Shown here piece by piece: positions 37,087 through 49,332 of a stretch of DNA of 64,000 bases (position 1 is its first letter; every line of letters begins with the position of its first letter). Below the pieces are notes generated by a model. It ran no database searches and was not told the origin of the DNA. It saw nothing but the letters and a program-made list of their open reading frames with translations. The stretch spans positions 31,873,039 through 31,937,038 of the forward strand of contig VZDJ01007747.1 in assembly GCA_008694505.1 (NCBI GenBank), written 5' to 3'. Source of the DNA: Cyanoderma ruficeps (lineage: Eukaryota > Chordata > Aves > Passeriformes > Timaliidae). A program made the position numbers and the translations under genes.

Positions 37087-37193
37087 GAAGCCACTTAATT
37101 TCCTTCTCTTTGCTTCATTTTCCCTATCACAAAACAGGGTGAATGTTCATGTGAGATTCATTAGGCTACGAGGATAAAAAAAGTATTGAAAAA
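37087..37193 (+). repeat. MIR/CORE-SINE-like element with 3' part
   Basis: The best MIR-like copy in the window. The order is 'aagccacttaatttccttctc' (37088-37108), 'tgcttcattttccctatc' (37111-37128), 'acaaaacagggtgaat' (37128-37143), then a 3' part 'gtgagattcattagg' followed by 'ggataaaaaaagtattga' near 37171. This matches the MIR-type succession of a CACTTAACCTCTC word, a CAGTTTCCCCATC word, a TGTAAAATGGG word and a GTAAAGCACTTTGA-like end. It is old and diverged. Confidence 0.65.
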
Positions 37194-40100
37194 GAACTAA
37201 TTACTCCATAGTTAACTAGAAATGAATCACAAATGTCTTCTTGTTATCGCTACTTAACATTTACTGAGAACATGAAATTGTTTGAGTACTTCAATCTACA
37301 TCTGTTTCCTACTGTGAGTCCCTAAAAAAGGGTCAGTTTTACTCAGGGTAAAATGGACATTATAAATGAGACATTAGACTGTAAAATACTCTTTCAATAA
37401 GTAACAACAACTTTTTTTTAGTACAGGGAATATAGGTTTGTATCTCATCTTAGAATTTGCTTGAGGTTATCCAGTGGAGGAATAATTCACAAGAGATAGC
37501 TCCTAACTGTGCTTCCAGGTTTTAGTGTTAGTTTGGCAGCAAGTGCAGCTTTTTGCACCACAAGTGTTACAAGTTCTTCACTTCACTCTTAGAAACTCAT
37601 GAAGAAACAGCAAAATGTTTGAGGACCTTCCAGGTCATCACAGTCCACAAAGGTGGGCTTTTGCCTCGTTTGGAACGTTCCTCTGAGGGATCTAACAGGC
37701 TTTCAGATCTGAAGTTTTGTATCCCTGCTCTGAGAGAGCAACGTCATTCAATAGACTTGCCATGAAATGCCTGGAGGAATTTGAACAGCAATGTGTGTGT
37801 GTGCATGATGCATTCTGGTCTACTGTCAGCCAAATCCAGCAGAGGAAAGAACTAGAAATATTTCAGGAGCAAGAGAAAAATGTGTAAAGGTTAAATTCAG
37901 TGCTAAAACCACTGACATTTGAACAACAGAGATGTAAAAGAAAAGTGAAAGCATCAGATATTAACTAGGGGTATTGTATTGGAAACTTTATCTCAGTAAT
38001 GATTTCAAAGTCAAAAAAACCCCAGTGTAAAACACAAGAAACCTCAACAAAAACACCCCAAACCAACCAACTAGGAAGACTTTGGGTCTACATAACCTTT
38101 TTTTTAAAAAATGCTGCTAATTGGAAAATATGCCTTTATATGGATATGATCAATATAAAATTTTGCTTTTCACACATGTATGTTACTCTTTCATAATTAA
38201 CACCAAAACTAATTTAGAAATTAATGTCATAAGAGCATAAATATTGTAGAACAGAATAATAAGAATTATTTCATAGCAGTATTTTTACGAATTATATATT
38301 TCCTTAACATTGCTTAATATGTTTTACTTTATCTAAATATCATGGATGGATTAATTGACTGTTAAACTATTGCTTACTTAATGCAGAGGCATGAATATTT
38401 CTCTTGTTTTCTTTCTGATTCGAGGGGACATGAACTTTTTTGTGAAGAATAAAAGTAAATTCTTGCTAAGCACATAATAAAAAAATTTGTGTTTCATTTT
38501 TAAAATAATATCTCAATGTGGTTATGCTTAGCTTATAGTAATCCTTCTTAAAAAACTTGAAAATCCTGAAGGACCAAGAGAGGCTGGTAGTGCCTTATCA
38601 GCTCTAACTTATGTATCTTCAATTTTTTTAACAAGTGTTTGAATGGTTGTACCTTGAAAATAGTATCCATAATTACCAAGAAGGTTTTCTCAACACCAGA
38701 TGAATAAAAAAAAAATCAACACATGGAGGAAAAAGTAAATACAATAAATTCAATGAAGGATTAATAAGATTTATACAAGTGTCCCTGCATGTTTGTTTGC
38801 CTAGCTCTCAATTAAGAAAGAACAGATATAGGTGTATATAAAGTTCCTTTTCTTTAATCTGAACCACCAATAAATTTATTGAAGATAATAGTTGTTCTTG
38901 AGCTAGCTTGCCCTTGCCATTGGCATTACTAGCTCTTGGGATACATGCTAGGAGCATGGTTTCAAATCTCTCCTGAAATCTAAATGCTTCTAAGAGACCC
39001 AAAGCAAGAAACATCATCAATAGCCATCAGCATCCCTCCTATGAGCATAAGTGCATATACTCAAAAGTCTGGATAATTGTTTGTAGTGGCATGAGCAGGT
39101 GTGGGCTTCCTGGACCCTATTTGTTTAGGACGTTTTTAACTTCAGTCTTTGTGTCTTCTACTTAGCTGACCACATTGCCAAACAACAAATAGGAATTATA
39201 CTAAAATCAAGTTTGGAACACACAGATGCAAGTCCTCCACATTTTTCTTCCATTCTGCCTTGAAAAACTCATCCTTGCTCACACTGCTGCCTTTTAAACA
39301 GCAGTATTCCTGGCCTGAAGGCCTGGTATTTCAAGTACCGTAAATTTAATTTTCAAAACCAAGCAGTTGTTCATATTCAGAATTTGGCTAGAAACTCTAG
39401 CTAGAAGTTCACCCAGTCGGTTTTGCTTTCCACAGGGCTGGTGAAGAGTAAAATTGCAGCCAACTAGGGGAGCTCTTACTGTGGTATGACAGAAGCCAGG
39501 CTGAGAGGAGAAGGGCTAATCTGATCAAATCAGGGCTAATGCCTGAGGGTGTAGCACGTAAGCAACAAAACTGTAATCATGGGAGGTTGGGATCAGAGCC
39601 TGCAGGTTCTGACCACAGCTGGGTCAGTTCTTCCATCTTATCAGCATAGGTCTTCCAAAGTGGTCCTGAGTAGAGAGTAAGAGAGGATACCAAGGGAAGG
39701 ATACAAGCCATTAATAATTAATTGAGACAGCAGCACTGCTCAAGAGGGTCTCTAATAACTTTTCAGTCATGTCTTGGGTTTCTCATATACAGAATAGTTA
39801 CTTTTTTTCTTTTTATTTGCCTTGGAATGTATTTCAAGTTCATGTTCAGCATGTTGGTTTCCTGTATCACTCCTATCAGGCAGTATGAACCTTGGTACTT
39901 TGGAGCTATGTAGTTGCTTTTCTTGTTACCCTGGCAACTGAATAACTAACACTTGAAGAGGAAGCAATAAAGAAGTGTGTTTTAATTCTTTTACAGTTTG
40001 ATAGAGCTTGAGAGATGGAGAAACTCTGCAATAACTTCATGAGAAGGGAGAAAGTAAACTGCTTTTTGTTTACATCTTTAAACTGCTCTGAAAATATCTA

Positions 40101-40583
40101 CCCTATTGCTTTTATTCCAAGAGCACACTATATTGCTAATCTGAATTGATGTCTTTATGTAAAATAGAACAGTAGCTATAGATTATTTGTAATACAGATT
40201 TATGTGTTAGCATAGTAGAGTAAAAGTGAAAAGTGAGAGGAATGAAAAAGCTGAGCCACATCTTAGCCACTTCCTAAACCCTTGGCCTTCAGGGACAGTT
40301 CTGGTTATACAGGCTGGTCAGTTTTACCTTTTGTTTCACTCAACTTCAGAAACAAAAACAGGTGGGACAATTCAAGAAGGCAAAAAGATAAACTGGCAGT
40401 TTGACTTTTTGAGGAGAGAGGTGAATTAGCTTTTGGAGAATCCATGAGGTGGATGGATAAAATTGACCTATCAATTTTTTCAGGAAGTAGTTTGCCTTTA
40501 GATAAGGCCCATAAATATATCTACAGATAGACTGATATTTAAAACCCCCCACATTTTCCTTAAGGGGACCATTCCTTCTGTTA

Positions 40584-40601
40584 AATATATATATATATAT
40601 T
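40584..40601. repeat. (AT)n microsatellite
   Basis: An uninterrupted AT dinucleotide run of about 18 bases. Confidence 0.88.
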
Positions 40602-41870
40602 TATCCCACTTGGTGCAGAATTGTGGAGGATGGCACAGAGGGAACCAGTCTGCATAAGAGACTCAGAATATAGTCAAAATACTGTGGTCTAGGGACTGTT
40701 CTGAGAAGACCAAATTTATTTGAAGCTTCTTAAGAAAAGGCAGATGTACAAGGCCTAGGATAACACTTAACAGAAAAGGATAGAAAGATACAATATCCCT
40801 CTAACCAATCCACATGTCCTGTAAGAAAGATGTTATATGTCTCTATTGCCTCTTTACTTTTCTTTTCCTTTTTTTCTGCTCTTTTCCATCTCATATTTTA
40901 CTTTTCTCCTTGCATAGCCCCAGCAATTCATTTTAATCAGCTCTTCTCCCATAACCTGCGGCTTTAGTATTCTGCATCTTTCTGCATGCTAAAATTGCTC
41001 TCCAGAGCATTGCTCCACCCACACTTTGATGGATTGGTGTTTATATGTTACCTCTCCCTGCTTTCTGAAAAGCGCTGCCTGCTCACAGCACTGATGCTTC
41101 CACACTCAGGTACAGCATCGAGCATGGATCTGACTGCACCTGCAGTGATGTTTTTGCATTTCTGTGATAGTTCTTGAAAATGTCTTGCTATCAAAGCCAG
41201 TTTTGGAGAGATGTTTCTTCCTCATCAGACATGTGTCTTGTCTGACCCTTTTTTTTTTTCAACTGCATTTCTCCAATCCTTCAGAAAAGCACATCTTCTG
41301 CTATTAATGATGCTTGACAGGTACTGTCAGTGTCCTATTAAGTTAGATGATTTGGGTCATAAAACTGTTAGCATGCTCAAGATTTTGGATACTTTTTATT
41401 TGAAAAGTTTTCTGATGCATGGGAATCCCTTTCTTCCCCTCAGAGAGGCATAGCAGCAAATACTGATTTTAAGCCTTTCAGTTTGTCCTAACTTTCTCCA
41501 TAACATCCACCACAGAGGCTCCTTTCCACTAGTGGTGAGTTGGTGATATTGAAAAGATGATCACTCTGAAATTCCTGTTCATAACCTTCCATTTCTGAAT
41601 TTGTAAGATGACAAATAATTTCCACCTGAACACCTGTGACATTTGGGTTCTGAAACACTCTCAAATACCATGCTGTTCATTAGTGGGGATTCAATTTCCT
41701 GTACCTCTCTGCTTCAGATTTGCTTCAATGCATAGAGTGTGCATATTCATTAAAAGCAACAATAATGAAGTTTTGCCGAAAAAGAGGGGTGTGTAAATAG
41801 AAGATGCCAGGGGCAAAGCTGTGTTTTGTGTTCTGGACATTTATATAGCTATTTACAGTGCTATTCAGTT

Positions 41871-41888
41871 AAATAATAATAATAATAA
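41871..41888. repeat. (AAT)n microsatellite
   Basis: Six AAT units followed by an A/C-rich stretch. Confidence 0.85.
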
Positions 41889-44800
41889 AAAAACCCCAAA
41901 CTCCACAGAATTACCATAGCAACTGAAGCAAGTATGTGTTACATTTTTAATCTCTGAGATACACAAACCCTTACTAAGGAAACAAGGAGAAGAAAAAATG
42001 TGAACTTCTGCGCTTTCCCTATGTTTGAAAAGAATATTTTCTTTCTTATTTCTTTGCCAGTATTTAATGCTGCCTTTGTTAGGGGAGTAGCTTTGTTCTC
42101 TTTGCATTGTTATGCTTGCATCTCAGGCAGAGGATGAGTGCAGGAGACAGCTGGAATGCATTCTCTTTCGAGACATTTTGGAACCTACCAGGAGTGTGCA
42201 GCAAATGGTGGCTATGAAGCCACTGCAATATTTTTTCCTGATACACTGGAATGAATTCCACAGGTGAACACATGGGGAACACATCTATAAATAAAAATTG
42301 TATTTCATATCTGCAGAAAACTACTTGCTATGCTCTCTGGAATCTGATGTACATGGAAATACTTGTTCAAGTTTATTTTTCCTCCCTCCTCACCCCAGTT
42401 GTTCAATTTTACTTGGTTTCCCTAAATCCCTTTTGAATTAGAGTACACAACACTTCCCACGACATAAAAGATCCATAACAGTCCTGTTTAAAAATATATA
42501 AACCCACATTAGTGTGTGTTTTGTCTAAGAAGAGTGAGAGGAAACAGGCATTGGTTAATCCACCAGTAGCCTTTCCATTACTCTCTCCTAAAGTGGTAAA
42601 TTGGGATTTATTTCTTTTGTAGATGGCAGATAATTTTTTTTTTCTCTATTCTATCCACTCCTGTTATTGGCACAATAATTACAAATCCTCTTACCATGAC
42701 AATCAAGGGACTAAACTAGCTGCTTTCTCCATATTACTGCAGCACTTTGTTTTGAATCTCTTGCGAAAAATGGGGCTTTTGCAGTAACATGCCTGGACAC
42801 TTCACTGTTTCCAAGACAAACAGCTCTTGAGCCAAGACTGATTTGGACAGCATGCAATAGCTTACATGGGTTTTTTTCAGGAGATTCAGAGTCCTTTAGA
42901 AGAGCTAAATGAGCCTTGCAGCAGACCTAGAAGGAACAGCTTGTGGGTAGCTGGAGGTACAAAAAGATTTTGTCTGTCCAAAGCTGTGTGAGTTGACTTA
43001 GTGGTGCAGAGGATCACAGTTCTCTGAACAATTTCAAGGCTGATCCTGTTGGTGCAGGCTCGCAACGTCCATTTTAACCAAGTATATCTTCATGATCCTT
43101 AGATAAAAATCTGTCCTTCTCATTTCCCTGACAAATATCTGCAACTTAAACTATTGCAAAACCAAGTGAGACTCCAAATTGTGAAGAAAATCCTTGAGAT
43201 ACTAATGTTACATGGTCTTTATGTTCCTTACAGACATAAAAATTTAGGTAGAACCTTTCTGTATTTTGTCAGCATGGCTGCATAGCATCTTTTCCAGAGC
43301 TGGCCAAGAGTGTTTGTCTTGGAAATGAATGTTTTCTCAGAATGAAACTTTGCATGGGAAATCAGCCATTTCTGATGAAGTTTCATTTTAAAAGTTTTTG
43401 ATGGAATCACAGCAGAATGTGTATAACTTCTTGGATTAGAACACTGTAATTTGCTTGGATACTATGCATCATGCAAAAGTCAAATGGAACTAAATAGCTG
43501 GAGTTTCTCAGTAAAGAATATTTTTAATTATTATAAAATGTAAAATATTTATTAAAAATTTCTTTAAAAATGAAAATTCTGGTTTCATCTAGCTCTAATT
43601 TTTACCTCAAGATGGTGAAATAACAGCAGCGCAACTCAGACTTTTTTTCTGATTCATTTCTGAAGTAGCACTTCCAGCTCCTGTGAATGTTGAGCAAAAT
43701 CCACAAATGAAATATGAATTTTCAATAGCTTATGTTCAGCTTGAATTAAAAACAAGTAATTTTTTTCCTTTCTTTCTCATCTTGGAGTTCATCATGCAGT
43801 GACAATTTGAAATTTACAACCCAGACATTTAACATCCTTCACAAGAACATATAATTTGAAAAACCTGTGAAGAGAAATGTCTCTGCTAAAAAATGGCACT
43901 ATCTCTTTGTAAAAAGACCCCTGTCATTTAAATTTCTGTTCCATTTCCTATCTTAAGCTAAATAACACTGACATTTTTTGTCAGATCCATTTTTTTGGAA
44001 AGTTGCATAGATTAGATATTAGCTTAAAAGAGTTTTAATATGATATTGCTGGCTTTCTTCTATGTCTTTTTGCATAAATTTTCAGCTAATGCAGAATATA
44101 GATTTTATTGAATTCCACTGCTGAAAATAGAGACAATGCCATTTAGTAGATATTCATAATCCTGCAAACTACTGAGGCAAAATTCACCCTAAATTTGGAA
44201 AATGAATCCCAAGGATTTTCTTTCAAGAATGTAGGGCAACGTGTGTTTTGATAAAACCTAACAAGGAGTATTTAAGATGAGATTAATAAAACCAGCCTTG
44301 ATGTTGAACTCCACTGAATATTGGACACAATCTCTTCTGGTAAATACCACAAAATGCATGTCTTTATTTTCTGTTAATTAGCCATTTTACAAATCTATTT
44401 TTACAGACCAACAGCTATCTTCCTATTATGTTTGGCATACATGACCCAAGTAAATACCTCCTGATGTCAAGATCCCAAAGAGCAGGAATTTTTTTTTTCT
44501 CTTAAATTTAATATAAACACTCATTTCTCCACTAAGCTATAGAAAATGTATCATTTAGGACACAAGTCTTGTGGAAAACTGAGTTCCTTCATATTTTAAT
44601 TTGCATGAAAAGTCTTTTAATTCTTCAATATTTCAAATGTATTTTAGACACCTCCTCACATTCCCCCCCTCTCCTTTTCCTATAGAGACAGTAGAAAGAA
44701 GAGGGAGGGAGAAATTCAGAAGGGAACCTCCACAAAGTTTCTCCTTTGATATGGAAGTTTCATTTGATAACAAATTGGACAAGGCTGAAAATGACAAGCA

Positions 44801-45783
44801 CGAGGCACAAGAAACTGTATTTCATTTGTGAAGCAACAGAGCAGATTTCATATTTTGATTAGCTGAGATGCTAATCTCAAAAAAGTTAAAAAAGAGAATC
44901 TAAAGGAGTGCCCATAATGGGCATGGTAAGCTACATTGCCCCACAATGTTTTCTTTCCCTCATCCTCAATAAACAGGCTTATGATGATTATTAGAATTGC
45001 AGACCACAAAACCAGTATGATAGCAAGCCAGATTTTACGCTAGGAAGTGCTCCCTTTAATGTGTTTAAAATACTGTACAGAATCTTTTTTAATTCAAATA
45101 CTGGTATCAAATTGAGGGAGGAATATTTCTGTAGGGCAACTTTGATGATGATCAAGAGGCACAGAGCTGAACTTGCAAAGCATGCAATGTAAGTGCTTAA
45201 TTCCCTGTTTCAAGAGTATCTTTGAAGCTGAGGAGTCCTTAATATGAAGCATGTTGCACAAGTTACAAGCAATCCTTCTATGCCAAGTAGTTATTCAGGG
45301 GTGGGGGTTGCTTAACATTTCCTACAGCCAGCCAATGCTGGATGCTTGCCAGGAGTGAAAGACAGCAACTAATACATACATAAATCCACTTTAAAAATGC
45401 ACATGGGGAGACAGGTACATAAAGCTTCTGTATTTTGAGTTTATTAGTGATCTACCTTGTTTTAGCTTAATCTTTCATTCACCTAGTATTTCTATGATGA
45501 AAGCAATTCAAGTTCGCACTGCATGAGCTGAAGACTGCATACTGTCCTGGGTTGACACATTTCTCCAATTAGTCAGTGTTTATTAAAAATGTCTATAGCC
45601 AAGTTTGCTTTATGATCATCCATGTCTTGTGCTTTATATTATAAGCATACTAAGAAACAGTACCTTGCAGCTTGAGACCTATCTGCTCATCTGGTAATGG
45701 TCATGGAAACAAAGAGGTAGAGAATTTTTTAGGGATTTTTTAGGTATTTGTGTTTTGGCTTGGTTGTTGGGGTTTTTTTGAGG

Positions 45784-45806
45784 TTTTTTTTTTTTNTTTT
45801 TTTTTT
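45784..45806. repeat. Poly(T) tract with one undetermined base
   Basis: A T homopolymer of about 23 bases with the ambiguous base N at 45796. It is preceded by a G/T-rich stretch (45750-45783). Confidence 0.88.
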
Positions 45807-48800
45807 AAACAAGTGATTCAAGCTACAGTTAAGGCCAGAAATGGCTGTGCCTTCAGACTAGATTATCATCTTTCCATTTCAGGATTCACAAGGGGAATAA
45901 AAGTATGAACAGGAACACAAAGGGGTGAAAGAAGAGATCACTCTCTTGGCAGAGTCCTGTATTGGTGGTCAATTTAGGGAAATGAGCTATACGTTATGGG
46001 CTGGGAGCCTGATTTTAGTTCTGAAAAGAAAAACAATCTAAAATTGCTTAGAAAGTAATTTCTAAGCTTTGGTATGTTTTGAAACTGGGCATGAACTTCT
46101 CAGTTCCCTTGGAGTCTTTCTGAACCCATTCACTTTATCTCTTGTCCCCATGCTGTGTTGCAGTTTCTTTAATCTCTGAAGCAGTTGCAGAAGTTCACAG
46201 GCCTCTCTGTTTTGTAGTCTGGTAGATTTTCTGATACAACTAATTGGTTTTGACTCCCCTGGAATGGTCCATTGTGGTTTTATATGGTTTGACATTGTAA
46301 AGAGATACGTTTGTTCACAATGTTAATTTTGTTAGCACTGAGATTCTTTATTTCTATGAAATATTAAGAAACACAGAATGAATTTGGCATCTTCAGACTT
46401 ATGCCATGAGCAGCAATGGAGATTACAGAGAAGTCACAATGTTTTAATTCATTCTGCTTTGCTTTCATTCCTGGGTTGTAAGCCCAAATACATTTCCCTT
46501 TAAATGCTTTAGAGGTAGACAGGTTGGGTTTTCATTGCTTCTAAATATGTGGCTGCCTTGGGGCTTCTAATTTATTTTTTTTTTTAATGGAGTGAGAGGC
46601 TATAAAACCTATGTGCTGTAAAGCAGGCAGACAAAGTTTCCTACCAGCCCACCAGGCTCAGTTGAAAGAGCAGACATCTTCAAGTTTACTTAACTCTTGT
46701 TCCTAGGCTTCTAATTAAAATCACTGAAATGCTCCCCATTTTGAAAAGGTCACATCTGATTTCATCTGAGACATTCCCTTTGTCTCATTTTAGCTGTCTC
46801 TGGTTTATATACTTATAAAAAAATCGAGCAATTATAGTCAACTGTCCATTACCAGCAGGAAGATTATTTGGTTGGTGGATGAGCACTGGCAGAGGTATGG
46901 ACAGACTCCTTGCCTCTACACATACCTTAGCAGAGCTTGACCCAGGAGTGCAAGGTAGAAACTCATGAATAACTCTGCATGAAATGAAGGAGCACTGGGG
47001 AATGATGTAACTATGAATGAGTTTATTTGTTCAGCCCCAATGCTTAGGAATAACAGAAATTCGATTCGTCTGATTGTTATGGTATTAATTAATTCAGTTC
47101 CAGTCTATGGCTCTCATCTCAATAACCTAAAATACCAGAATTTTTGATGCTATTTATAAGGTTAACTTTTTAATATATTTTAAAAAATATTGTAATATGA
47201 TAATTGCCTTTATGTTCAGGAGATTCATGGGGTGCACTCTTCAAATGTGGTTATTTATCTTCATCTATTTTCATGGTTCCCATTACCATAATATACGAGT
47301 TTCATATCCTTTAATGTGTGAATCTGCCCCAGGCCTCTCTGAATAAGTGAGTACATTAGCTACATTTTGAAAACTGAATGTAATTCATACCATCCAGCAT
47401 TAATTGTCTAAGTTGGGCCTCACTTTGTTGCCTTTGATTCCAGTATGGGCTATAAAGAAGGTCAGGCTGTTAACTTAGCCTGGCTGGCTTGTACCCTAGT
47501 CTCTGAAAAGACTGTTCAGGAGTCTGAGCACCTAAATAAAGTAGTAACACTATCCCTTCAGGAGACTAGGTAACAGGTTTTCAGAGATGTCTAGACACTT
47601 GAGAAAGCAGAGGAATATCAAATGGGATTAGAAAAAAAGCTGAAATGCTTAGGCATGTTGAAGACTTACTGAAGACATTTATGTCCATCTGCCTGTCTTG
47701 CCAGAGCAGAGAAGGGTCTGAAGGTCAGGTCTGCAAAGTCCTGTACTTCTGCTTAGTCACCGGGTCAGTCATCTTTTTTGCTGGTTTATTTTTCTGTAAT
47801 TCATGTCTTAGGACAGATAATAGACGTTCTGCCCAGTGACCTTTGAGAAGTCTTTTTAATCGCGTTTGTGCCTAGGGAATACCAGTAAGAAATAACACCA
47901 ACAAGTACTACATAGTGACAGGGCCAGAAGCTGTCCCCTGTCGAGTGGGTAAGAGGAACAGTAAACTTTGTCCTTCATAACTATTTCTTTTTAATGTGTG
48001 ACATAAGAAGAAAGATAAATATCACTTCCTTTATTTGTATAGTTTATGATATTATTCTTTCTGGAAATACTAGTCTGTAGGACTTTTTCATCCGAGAGCA
48101 TTCAAGTCCTGGCTCAATCGATGGTATTTGCTTTAATCAGCCGTACCAAAAGGTCTGTGCTCCTGTGTACCTGGTGTTGCTGTATGGCTTTATTGTCTCC
48201 CCTCAACTTCCCTTCCATTAATCTGAAGCCTTAAAGAAAAAGCACCAAAATTTGCTGCAAGGAAAGTAATGATCCTCCAAAAGAAATTCAGTGCAACTGG
48301 AGAGAACCATTTTAATTAGCTGACAGAATTGCATTGTTTAGGTTTCTTTTAAAAATCAATGAAGTGACTGCAAATGTTTCTAATGTCTTCATGTCTTTAA
48401 AACTCTCACTGGGGAGCCCTCATTCCTACCACAAAACAAGTTTTGTTGGGTTTTTTTTGAAATTATTATAAAGGCAACTTGTACTTGGAGGGGGCTCAAA
48501 TATACTTCATGTCTCCAGTGATTTTCTGAGTTTGCTTGGTGGGAAAAATATTTTAAAAATCCTTGCTCTATTTCCACTTTCTTCTGGGGTTTGAGGTTGT
48601 TTTATTTTTCTGACTTTATGTGAGTCAGATGTACATGCTATGGATTTTTACTTTTACAGAATATTGTGCTATCAAAGTCTAAGTCTGAAGTAAACAATTC
48701 TGAAATCTCTCTGTCCTGTGAGAATACCACAGACTTCCGTATGCAGGACCGTGCCCATCTAAGATTACCTGAAACAGTTCTCTAGCATCCAGGTGTGGAT

Positions 48801-48914
48801 CAATCTTCCATTCACAAGCAGAATTATGCATATTGCTCTCAAGTGGCTACCACTGACTGAGAAGGCCCCCAAGACAGCAGCAGCCAGCTCTGTAACACAC
48901 ACCCTCAGGTGAAA

Positions 48915-49330
48915 TATCGTCAGGGACCATTGATTTCCAGAGGTCAAGCCCTTGTAGTACTTTACACACCAAGCCTTCCTTCACTGATTGTGGCTCTATG
49001 TTTGCATCAACCTGGATTTATGTTCCGTAGGCCTGAGGCTCAACAGTGCTGGCAAAGAGAAAGGTGAAGAAAGCTTTAAGAATTCCTGTCTTTTCAGCAT
49101 GGTTGATGAAATTAATTCATCTCTTCTGTTCAACACGGTATTTTCCTTCTGTTTCTGATGTTTATGTACCTGGAGAACCCTTTCTTGTGGTTTTTGACAT
49201 CTCTGGACAATTTAAATTCAATCTGAGCTTCTGCTTGTCTAGCTGCATCTCTGTACACCTTGGCAATGCCTTTGTAGTCCTCAACATATGGTTTGTCCTG
49301 GTCTGCCTAACCAACAGATGGTTTGTCCTG
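48915..49330 (-). mobile_element. Old CR1 LINE fragment, ORF2 region around the start of RT
   Basis: On the plus strand the segment reads as the complement of the CR1 ORF2 region that links endonuclease and RT. 'gtgaagaaagctttaagaa' (49063-49081) is the complement of a word encoding a LxAFFT-like stretch. 'tttatgtacctggagaaccc' (49161-49180) and 'tttttgacatctctggacaa' (49191-49210) match the complement of the region encoding the segment upstream of it. 'ttcaatctgagcttctgc' (49217-49234) continues the match. A less certain part to the left includes 'gtcagggaccattgatttcc' near 48920, the complement of the GPxGxH area. No 3' tail is present, so this is an internal fragment of an old copy. The left limit is tentative. 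Confidence 0.7.
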
Positions 49331-49332
49331 GT
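49288..49332. repeat. Spaced 15-bp direct repeat
   Basis: atggtttgtcctggt occurs at 49288-49302 and again at 49318-49332 without mismatch, at the right edge of the old CR1 fragment. It is probably a post-insertion local duplication. Confidence 0.88.

Larger units (their letters stand above)
37194..48914. other. Long unique non-coding block
   Basis: About 11.7 kb with no recognisable gene. Simple sequences are TG at 37791-37803, an AT repeat at 40584-40601, an AAT repeat at 41871-41888 and a T tract with an N at 45784-45806. C/A-rich patches occur at 38010-38075. A candidate very old repeat lies at about 43300-43610 but is too uncertain to name. No frame exceeds 80 codons. Confidence 0.5.

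Noticed and set aside
45538..45560. 'actgtcctgggttgac' resembling an avian LTR start
   Set aside because: No LTR body, primer-binding site, second LTR or target duplication was seen.
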